Shown here: positions 22,367-32,072 of the stretch, in pieces
Layout: each line of letters begins with the position of its first letter
How positions within the stretch are numbered: position 1 is the first letter of the stretch
Source: Bolinopsis microptera
Lineage: Eukaryota; Ctenophora; Tentaculata; Lobata; Bolinopsidae
Assembly: GCF_026151205.1 (NCBI RefSeq)
Contig: NC_087082.1
Location: 16,277,365 to 16,341,364, forward strand
Direction of reading: 5' to 3'
Length of the DNA: 64,000 nucleotides
The notes under the pieces: model-generated
Databases searched by the model: none
What the model was told of the DNA's origin: nothing
Seen by the model: only the letters and a program-made list of their open reading frames with translations
Program-made: the position numbers and the translations under genes

Positions 22367-25300
22367 ATGTCATTGACTTCTGAGACAGTTAAAAGGGGCG
22401 AGGAAGCGGCAGGAGAAGAAGAGGAAGAAGAAGAAGAAGAGGAAGAAGAGCGGTACTGTGTTTGTCGTGGACCGTACGGTAACAAGTTCATGATAGCATG
22501 TGACGGGTGCGAGGAGTGGTTCCACGGCTCATGTATCAGCATCAACAGCGATCAGGCTAAAACCGTTGACAAGTACTATTGTCCGTTTTGTAGAGGTTAG
22601 AATACAATTTATCTTGAATTAAGGGCCGATCGGTTGCTAATTAACCTTAAAATTTCTACGTTTTCGATTATTTTACCCTCACTTTACCAAATTACCCTTA
22701 AATCAATCATGCATCCATAAAAATGTCCTCAATCAAATGTTAACTATTTTGCTTTCAGAAAAAGACCCATCCTTAAAGACGGTATTCAAGACAAAAATAA
22801 AAGACAAGGAACGGGACAAGCATCGAGAGAAGAGACACAAGGAGAAGCTGAAGCGCCGTGAAGAGAAGAAGAAACGAGAAGAAAAGAGAGGCAAACATTC
22901 GTTAAACAGTGACTCGGAGGATCAGGTGCCCGTCAAGAAAGTGAAACCAGAACTATCGTTCAAGAAGAAGTCAGATACCCGTGATGCTTTGAACAAAGAG
23001 GAACACAAGAAATTGAAAAAGTCTAAAGAAGACCTTCGGATAAAACCTAAGGAAAGGGATGAATTTAAAGCGAAACAATCCGACGAATCAAAAAGTAGAC
23101 AACCTCAGCCGGATGTAATCCCAAAAGTGAAGCCGGAGGAACCGGCAAAGTTTAAAATCCCGAAAGAGGCAGAATCTGTGAAAACTAAGACTGTAAAGAT
23201 AAAGGATGAGAGGGAGGTTCGTGCTCCTGCTCTCGCTACATCGACAGAGGAACCTTCTAAAAAGAAGGAGAAGAAAAAGGTTGAGGTGCCAGTTAAAATA
23301 GACGAGGTGAAGGATTTTAAAAAAGATGAAGAGAAGAAAGAGAAAGCTGACGAACCAACACCGCCATCGAAGCCTTCAAAATCCGTACAATCCCCAAAAC
23401 CTACCAAAGCCACACCTCCCTCAAAGCATTCGAAACCAACGCCGCCCCCAAAGCCTTCTAAACCTTCGGTATAGTAAATTTTTACAAAAATTAAAGTTGC
23501 CATTCGCATTATATTAAGTCATGCTTATATAAAAATCATACTCTTGATTTAAAATTTCAAAAACTACACGTCCTCAATATACGGAAAGTTTCATTTCTTA
23601 ATTATTAGATATTAAATTGATCCCTTTTAGGAGTCGGACGACGATGATGCTGATTTTGACGTTTTCTTAAAGTAAGCGTGAATAATTTGAATAAGTCTGC
23701 ATTCTGATTTTCTATAGAGTCTATATATCTAGATACTGGCATATTTTGATCGATCTGTTTTTATTCAACATGTTAATTATAATCAGCAAGTCAGCCATCG
23801 GTAAACAAACTATTCCCTCAGTGCGTTATCAAAACAATCCAAACCGAAAGACCCAGTCGTTTCAAGTTCTGAAGATGAAGATGTCGATGTAGGAATGGAC
23901 GAAGTTGTGATGGACACGAACAAGAAGCTAACTAAAAGTGTAAAGGACCAGTCTGTAAGATTGGGGAAACCTGCATCCGCACAGGGCCGGAAGAAAGTGC
24001 TGAAGAAAAAGGGCAGACCAAAGAAACAGATCGGAGCTAAAAATGAAGTTGTCGGTGGTCAGAATGATAAAGGTGAGGGTGAGGGTCGATAAATCCGTTA
24101 CATTCAATGTTATTCCTAATAATAATATTAATTTGGGCGACCGCAGTCGGGTAGCTGATTTACCTATCTAATAGCGTTTCGCTTTTAACGATTTTCATTA
24201 TTCTTCGTTGGTAGTCTTATAAATTTTATAACCTTGTGTGATATTTCCTTGTGTTTCAGAATCGTCAGAAGAAGAAGAAAAGCAGTGTTTAGGACCAGGT
24301 TGTTGTAATGAAGCCCGACGTAGGTCTCGGTATTGCAGTGACGATTGTGGTGTCCAGCTAGCTGTGAAGAGAATCAGGTTAGTGAGTACACACTTTCTAA
24401 CTGGGGGTACTGATCCTAGATAGACGGCACGTGATAGGTTCGCAATAAATTCCTGATTGAAATACAAATTGATAAAATTGTGAAATTGTCAGAACCTTCC
24501 TACCGGAGCGAAAGGAAGAGATGAAGAGAGGTGGAACAGCCAGAAGGTTCGACGAGGAAATGATCAGTGATCTGGAGAAACAACAGACTGTAATTATCAT
24601 CTTGCTTTTAACTTACCTGATAATCTGTTGTAGCTGTATGGTTGTTGTCTTACTGAGATTCAAGTATTTTAATTGTTCATCCATTGCGCTGTTCTTGTTC
24701 TTTAATTTGCAGGCTTTTGATTCTTCTTGAAATGACAGCACATGATTTAAAATGACATTCCTTCTTGCAGGTGGCACATCAGAAGATATTAGAGCTGCAG
24801 AACCAGAGAATGGTGATAATGAACCTGGTAGAGAACGCACGTGCTACTATTCTAGATAATAACAGTGAGGAGGACCTAAGTGATGAGGAGATGCTGGTTA
24901 GTTCACACTATTATCCTAAAATCTAACATATCTAACATATTTAACATATTTAACATATTTAACAAATTTAACATATTTTTTTACTATCATCTGATCTGAC
25001 GACTTTCTGCTCCAGTGCTTTTTGTTTCAGATATTTCAGATTCTCATTTGGGAAATTTTACCTAATCAGTGCTAACAATATCAGTGAGAGAGTTATGACT
25101 AATTTCCAGAAATTTATTAAATTGTCTAAAAGTTTATATCCTTCCCTCTTACCCAGGGTGATAATGAGGAGGTGGACTGTGTGATATGTGGCATGGCTTG
25201 CACTGACAAGAACGCTGTGAGGCACATGGAGAGGTGCTACAATAAGGTATTATATAATCTTTTCATTGATTTATGAGTGATCTTTATATATTGGTCTTGT

Positions 25301-26297
25301 GATTGGTTTAAAATTGTTCTATTAGGTACTGTGTGATTTACATACGGCTTGGGCTCCAGTTGACTTGTGACGAAAAAAGGTCGAGGTTGTATAAAATGTA
25401 TAATGTATATCTTAATAACCTCTATATTAACGCTTCAGTTCGAGTCTAAGCTAGGACTGGGCAGCACGGTGAAATGTCACGTGACTTGGGAGAGCCCTGT
25501 GTGTGACGCTTACGACAGACAGCAGGGTACTTACTGTAAGAAACTCAGAGTTCTCTGTCCTGATCACAACAAGGACAAGGTACGTTTTGAGTTAGATAAA
25601 TCTTTAGTTTATGTTTTTAAAAGTGAGGTTTTACATTTTCAAATCTCTCATAATGTACCTTTCACGTGGACCCCAATTGATCATTTAGAACAAATCATTT
25701 TGATTGTCCAGGAGGAACATGATGGGGTATGTGGTTGTCCGTTGGATCTGAGTGAAATATCCGAGAACAGCACTATTTGTCACAAGGGTAAACGAGCTTG
25801 TAACAAACACACCGGCTGGGAGAAACTCAGATTAGGTAAGTCCTTACTCCTTACCTTATTTGGGCATGTACCCTATTTGGTGAGCTGTTTATGTAAGATG
25901 TGATTTCTGGTGAATGGTTTTCCCAGCGTAACTTTATTCAGTATCACGTTTAACTTGTCTTCTTTAATTATTATTTATTATTATTACTTAACAGGATCAT
26001 ACCAACAAAAATGATTTAAAAGATTAAATACCTTAATCTGGTAATCTGTGCTCATAACACAAATTGTCCCAACATTTATTGCACGTAGACATTTTTAATT
26101 AATTAATTTGTCTGATCCATTTCACCTCTCCAGCCGAGATAGACATGGAGCGAGTTCTTCAGGACTTAAAACTAGAAGACAGTTTCGAGGAGATGAGGAA
26201 AGTGAAGTACAGGATGGCGTACAGAACTAACTTGCTTCAAATACTGTTAAATGGAACAATTTGCCACGGCCAAGAGAGTCGGTCTAGTGTCACGTGA
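22367..26297 (+). CDS. CXXC1: CFP1/CXXC1-like COMPASS subunit, lacking the CXXC finger
   Basis: Eleven exons (22367-22595, 22759-23468, 23631-23671, 23822-24072, 24260-24377, 24493-24589, 24771-24896, 25157-25246, 25439-25579, 25712-25835, 26134-26297) join in phase to 696 residues. CFP1 is the SETD1/COMPASS subunit that reads H3K4me3. An acidic N terminus precedes a PHD finger (about residues 29-76, YCVCRG to YYCPFC). The C-terminal half carries the full CFP1 zinc region: NEARRRSRYCSDDCGVQLA, VRHMERCYNK, the SPVCDAYDRQQGTYCKKL block, DGVCGCPLD and ACNKHTGWEKLR, followed by a coil. Between them, where other CFP1 proteins have a CXXC zinc finger, exons 2-4 encode a Lys/Glu/Pro-rich linker without any cysteine. 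The linker ends with an AT-hook-like KKKGRPKKQ (about residue 390). An acceptor-like TTATTCCAG lies two bases before the ATG. UFD1 follows 548 bases downstream on the same strand. Confidence 0.95.
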
Positions 26298-26845
26298 GCT
26301 GTCAGGCGAGATCACATGAGCTGTCACGCGGGATCACATTTGACCATATCTGGTAAAGATCGTGTTTTAAAGTTTGTTTTTACCTTATGAACTTATGAAG
26401 TTCATTTCACATTGTGCTCTAAGATTAGCCTAATATTTTAGCGCTAAAAACTCTCGCCCTGTTGACGGAAATATTGAAATTCTACTCAGATTGTAACATT
26501 GATTTTATTTTGTGTTTGTTATATGTATTTTGTAATTATCTTTATTTATTGTACCTGCTGATATTCCTATGTATCTGGTAAAATGCCTCATTCATCAATC
26601 AGTGGACTATGAGTTTCGTTTAGATAAAATATATTCAGTAGTTGTTTTCTCTAATCTATTCCAATTATTTTAAGTTGTGTTCATTTTAGATGCTCCCTAC
26701 TAAACACTGCAATCTTAAAAACTCACGCTCAACCTTACGAGATCTATAAATGGATGAAAGCATATCAATTACTATCATTGATCAATTTATTATATTATAC
26801 TAGTTTCATAATAATCTAATCATATAATTAGTTCCCAGCCAAGGA
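26298..26845. other. Short spacer CFP1-UFD1
   Basis: AT-rich, non-coding. The start contains a degenerate repeat of TCACATGAGCTGTCACGCG type. An acceptor-like TTAGTTCCCAG ends seven bases before the UFD1 ATG. Confidence 0.55.
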
Positions 26846-28461
26846 ATGTTTTCGCAACTCTTCAACAGCATGGCGGACATACCGTTCGAACATGACTACA
26901 AGTGTTACCCAGTTTCTTTTATGGCCGGTAAGTGTCATGTTAACCACTGAAATTGTCTTGGTAACCAGTATAGAAGTGTTGTTGTCATGGTAACCAGTAT
27001 AGAAGACTAGAAGTGTTGTTGTCATGGTAACCAGTGTAGTTTTCAGGGGAAAATAGAAAAGATGTTGACACGGGAGGTAAAATAATAATGCCGCCCTCCG
27101 CGCTGGACGCAGTTACTCGACTCAACATTCCTTACCCGCTCCTCTTCTCCCTGAGGAATCCTGTAGCGGATAGGACAACTCATTGTGGTGAGAAATCACG
27201 TGATTTTTGACATTTTCATGTGCCTCACTTTGCGAATAATCATGTTTACATATTATATAGTGAACCTTGTTTGGTTTCACTTTTTCTTCACAAAGTTTAA
27301 CTTTCAATTCCATTTAATTAGGAGTGTTAGAGTTTGTGGCTGAGGAGGGACGCATCTACATTCCTTACTGGATGTTCAGAAACCTTTGTTTACAAGAGGG
27401 CCAGAGAGTTACTGTCAAATCAGGGAACCTGCCCAAAGGAGACTTCGTCAAGTTTCAGCCTCAATCTCCCGAATTTATTGATATTCACAACCCAAAAGTA
27501 AGAAAATATTCATTCATACCTTACGTTTCCTTCACAGTTGCAGCTTGTTATATACATAATACATATGTATGTGTAATTTCAAATTTGTTTTAAAACAAAT
27601 TAACGTTATGGCTACTTGAACCTTTTAGAACTATTTCCTTGATATTCTCCCTGATATATTTCCCTGATATTCTCAGGCTGTTCTGGAGCGAGTGTTGCGG
27701 AAGTTTGCGTGTCTCACAAAAGGGGACACAATCAGTCTCAACTATAATAACCATGAGTACGAGCTCTGCGTTCTCGAGTGCAAACCAGCAGACGTAAGTG
27801 GCTTAGTTCTATCTCTAAACTTTCTTTTAATACATAGTTTAATCAATCTCAGAATTGCCAAATAACTCGGAAAATTTATAACACAGAAATTTTAACTTTG
27901 TTTAAATAAGATGTATTCGATATAATGATGTCATATCCCCAGGCTATATCCATTATAGAATGTGATCTAAATGTAGATTTCGCCGAGCCGATAGGTTACG
28001 TACCTCCCACGAAACAGAGAGCCCCAGTTGAGGAGGACGAACCAGCCCCACTCGTGGTCGACTCTGCTTTCTCTGCATTTGCAGGTTTCTGCTCCTAAAA
28101 TCTTTTGTTTCATCAAATCATTTATTTGTCGCTTACAATTTATTTCTCTTTCAATGTTTCTCTATCTGTTTTTGGGTATGTTTTAATCCCCAAACTATTT
28201 CTCCTATCCTCATTATCATTAAACTGACTGGAACCTCTTTCAGGGCAAGGTAACGTGTTAGGACGTCGCAAGAAGAAGATCACCACAGATTCAGCAGTGT
28301 CTCCAAATGTAATCATCAGAGGACCCGACCTGGACTTCAAGATCGGTAAAATTGTCTTCACACGTGCAATACCTGTTGTAGGAGGGGGTGATGGGTTTGA
28401 GGCTGGGTTCGAGGCGTTTACTGGCAGTGGCAACACTATCAAACAGAAGAGAAAGAAGTGA
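26846..28461 (+). CDS. UFD1: UFD1, ubiquitin recognition factor of the p97-NPL4 complex
   Basis: Six exons (26846-26927, 27047-27187, 27322-27497, 27677-27793, 27943-28084, 28244-28461) join in phase to 291 residues; human UFD1 has 307. With NPL4 it links polyubiquitinated clients to the AAA ATPase p97/VCP for ER-associated and other degradation. The double-psi-barrel UT3 domain is clear: [51 protein letters not shown] and [14 protein letters not shown], then [17 protein letters not shown]. The C-terminal tail keeps the SHP-like p97-binding region ([10 protein letters not shown], then [10 protein letters not shown]). Intron 1 carries a short imperfect repeat of GTTGTCATGGTAACCAGT. Confidence 0.97.
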
Positions 28462-29290
28462 AACTGAAAAGAGTTGGAAGTGAAACTACCTTGAGTTTGG
28501 GTTGCAGATGAGCTAGTAGAGTCGCATAACAGCTTCGTGAATCGTGATGCTACATTGTTGAAATAAGACTGAAGTTTTCCAAAGCGGTTTATTTGGGTTG
28601 TGCTATGAAACATTGAACACGAGCAGAATATTATGGGCTTTTTGTAAAGATATATTTAACTAATTTTGATTTTGATCTGGTAATTTACCGCTCAAATTAG
28701 TGGTTATAAGGGTAATGATTCAGCGGGCCTGATAACTGGGTGAAATGATAGACGAAATTATCAGTGAGTGAAAATGATATAACTTTGAATTGCTGTTAGT
28801 GTTCGTTATTTATTGTTTTTAATTGTTGCTGAAATTGTCTCTTATCCATTATCACTGTTTTGTGTTTCGTCCATCAAAGAAGGCCAAAGGCGCAGTTTAT
28901 ATATCATGTATCTCCCGCGAAAGCACACTCCCCAAATTGCGCGCATTGAAGTATATAACTTCTTTCAAACTTCATGAATCGACATCAAATCTTTTGCAAT
29001 GTATTTAGAATCAATATATGCACTTATATGAATCACTTGTTGAAAGATATCAACAAGCTCTATAACGATATTGACATTGTCGTAAAACGCACAATAACGT
29101 GAGTAGCTTTTGTCAAGGTGCTTCATAGGTGATTTTAAACGATTTCTCGTTTAATTTTGATCCGGTCGTAATGAACATCAACTTAGTGCAGAATAAAACA
29201 AGTTATAGAATTTATTTATGCGTATCAAATTGGATGTGCTTTCGGTGGAGATATAACTTGTCATACGTTGTACGACCCGCCGCGCATGAG
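28462..29290. other. UFD1 3' flank
   Basis: AT-rich non-coding DNA; the first part is UFD1 3' UTR. No gene, RNA or clear repeat seen. Confidence 0.5.
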
Positions 29291-29399
29291 TGCACGGCTC
29301 CCCTGCATATCGTAAAAACTGTACAGGTAGTGAAACGACATTGGGGGTCACGACGTGGTAAAAAAAAATACTTGTAGGTTTATAACCTGTACCTACCAA

Positions 29400-30450
29400 G
29401 ACGCGCAAAAAACTCGATTTAGGGCCAAAAAACCACGGGTTTTGATTTGTCTATTGTTAATGGACTCGGCGCGCGCTACTTCGTAGCACTTGCATTTCGA
29501 GAAGAAAACGGCGAGCGCTACTTCGAAGAAATTTAAACGAGTAATTGTAGCGCGATGCACTACTGGCCCGCGCCGCACATCAAATAATTATTCTGATCGC
29601 AACTTACTGGTAGGGGGTGCACGATAAAAATAAACTTGCTCGGATTTTAAAAATTTTTGTACCACTGTTTTCTAGAGACTGTGAGAATTTTCACAATACC
29701 AAATTTGTCATACCTTTTTGGAAAGATCAGTGAGTTTCACCTAGGTGCCATATTTGATGGTGCGCGGCTTTTGGAGCAAAAGTAGTTGTTAAAGTCGCGT
29801 AATTTGACCAAATTCGTCCAAATTTGACCATTTTTGTCGTATTATTCGGATTTATCTCCAGTTCCTTAAATGAGATCATTCTGGAAATTGGCGACGACCT
29901 TCTAATAGAGCTTTCACAACTGTCCGAAAAATTTGGTGGATATCGGAGTTGATATAGTGATCAAAATGGGGCAAAATACGTTGCTTTTAGCTGTAACATA
30001 ATGTCTGATGGTTGGATATGCTTTAAATTTTTCGGACACTTTCCTTGTAAGTATATGAGTAAGCTTAGCAATTTTTGTTGCGATTAGAGGTCGGGAAGGA
30101 TACTCAATATCTATATGTTTGAAGAAAATTGTGCTGGCCGAAATTAGCGCTAAAAAACCATCCTACAGTCGGCACGCGCGGCTCACTGTCGATGGCGCAC
30201 TAACTATTACTGGGCCGCGCTCAGCTTGTCATTCCGCCAAATCTTTAATGTTTATGAACATAATAGCCTGGGGTCCCCAGGTAACTCGCAACCACATATC
30301 GGCAAGATGGCCCACTGTGCCTCGCGCGCCGAGCTGCGAATGATTGAATCAAGACGAGTAACATCCGTCAAGTTTTGATCAATTTTGAACAAGCTATTAA
30401 TTTTCTAGCATGTTTCTGGTATCAAACTTGTAGCGCGATGCACTACTGGG
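29400..30450. repeat. Cluster of degenerate GC-rich dispersed repeats
   Basis: In an AT-rich setting this region repeats CpG-rich blocks: TAGCGCGATGCACTACTGG at about 29549 and 30431, CGCGCCGCGCATCAAATAAT-like sequence at about 29569 and 30582, and GCCCACTGTGCCTCGCGCG-like sequence at about 30308, echoed at about 30635. No coding frame is credible. Related blocks, some reversed, recur near 49650-49870. It is probably remains of one or more non-autonomous repeat families. Confidence 0.6.
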
Positions 30451-30849
30451 TTTCACATAGCCATGTGCCTACGCGTACTGCGTGACGCGCTTGTTTCACA
30501 AGTAGGATAGGATCTTTGCCGCCTCCGGCGGTCGCGCGCTACTGCAAGCGAGAGGGCTCTGGTTAGAGCAACTACTGGGTCGCGCCGCGCATCAAATAAT
30601 TCTTCTCGCAACCACGGTAGATCGGCAAAATGCACTACTGTGCCTCGGCCTCACCGAGCTGCAAAGGATTGACATCGTGAATCAAGTATCAAAAATTTTT
30701 TATAAAGCTGTATTTGCTCTAACCAGAGCCCTCTCGCTTGCAGTATTAAGCTCTAATCAGATCCAGAGCCCTCTCGCTTGCAGTAGCGCGCGACTGGGTT
30801 GTGAAACAAGCGCGTCACGCAGTACGCGTATACACATGGCTATGTGAAA
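30451..30849. repeat. Foldback (large inverted repeat) element, about 400 bp
   Basis: The left arm 30451-30562 and right arm 30763-30849 are inverted copies. Matching blocks include TTTCACATAGCCATGTG with CACATGGCTATGTGAAA, CGCGTACTGCGTGACGCGCT, and CTACTGCAAGCGAGAGGGCT with AGCCCTCTCGCTTGCAGTAG. A partial extra copy of the inner block lies at 30714-30743. The loop is about 200 bp. Confidence 0.85.
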
Positions 30850-32072
30850 AGCTGTATTAGTATAGACCTAATTCATAATTGTGCATAATCAATAATATCA
30901 TACAGAATTATTTTATAATGTTTCATAACTTCTTTTAAAAATCTTTGGAGGACTTCGACGCGCCGCGCAAATAAGCATTCTTGCATGCTTCGCATCGAAG
31001 CAACTATCCTGACGAGATGATTGCAGAGCAATGATCTGGAAGGGTTGATATCGTCAATCAAAAAAATCTTAAAAAGTGGTCACGATTTGTTTTACTATAC
31101 CTAGATTGCTAGTTCTCGTTCGGTTCCTTTTCACTTTTACATAAAACATAATGTAGAACTATTACAGCATATTATATAGCCAATCTAATGCAGTATATAA
31201 TTAATGCAGTGTGGCCTTATGTTTTGTTTTGGGAAAAACATTAGGGCTAATAATAATGCAGCTGGAACTTGGAAGATGAAGCGTGACAAGCATAGTACCT
31301 CACTCCTTGACTATCATCACCAATAAGGGTCTGGTGTTGTAGGTGTGACTCAGCGGAGTGATCGATAAAACCGTGATTGTGAGTTTAGTTACTTGGGAAG
31401 TTTGATTAGGTTTAGTTATGTATAGGAGCCATGCCAAAAGATTTTGAATATTGTAAGGTCACCTTTGATCAGAAAATGGTATCTACTCATTGTCAACTTT
31501 TGGTTTTCTATATCATAAAAAGAGGCTATTTATAGTAACACCAGATGAACTATACGAGGGTGCCGAAATTTTAGATCACAAAAACCTATTTTCTGCCGTT
31601 TCTACTGTTATTTACCAAAATCTTTTTCCATCTGTCAGTCATCATGAAGAATGCTTGGTTTTCTTCTATGTTTGTACTTATTAATATTATAGATATATAT
31701 ATGTAGAGGTCCCTACAAGCAAATACCTACTATAAAAAAATGTTTGTAATGAATTTTATTGTCCATTGTTAATGAAATCAATTAACTTCTCAGCCAAAAT
31801 AAAATTCTCAGCCAAAAACATTGGTCAAGAGACACAAACCATGTTTTTAATTGCTCAGACTTATGGCACAATTTTGTAGATAGTCACCCAATTTCATGTT
31901 TAAATGACCAAGCTAATGGTAAACTAAGTTTAAAACAACAACAAATATATGTGCTAAACAGTGACTCTCCTCTGATTGCTGGTTTTAATGAATTGATAAA
32001 ATGCTCAAATCCTAATTGCACAGTTTACATTCGTTTTATCTTTAGTGAATTTAAATTATTAACAATTGCAGG
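30850..32072. other. Spacer upstream of PITRM1
   Basis: AT-rich; the first 200 bases still show pieces of the GC-rich repeat family (GACGCGCCGCGCAAATAAGC near 30957). Open frames around 31490-31684 lack codon character. The last bases hold TATTAACAATTGCAG, an acceptor-like site one base before the PITRM1 ATG. Confidence 0.5.

Noticed and set aside
31490-31684. 64-codon frame upstream of PITRM1
   Set aside because: No homology-like motif, AT-rich codons and no splice or start context.
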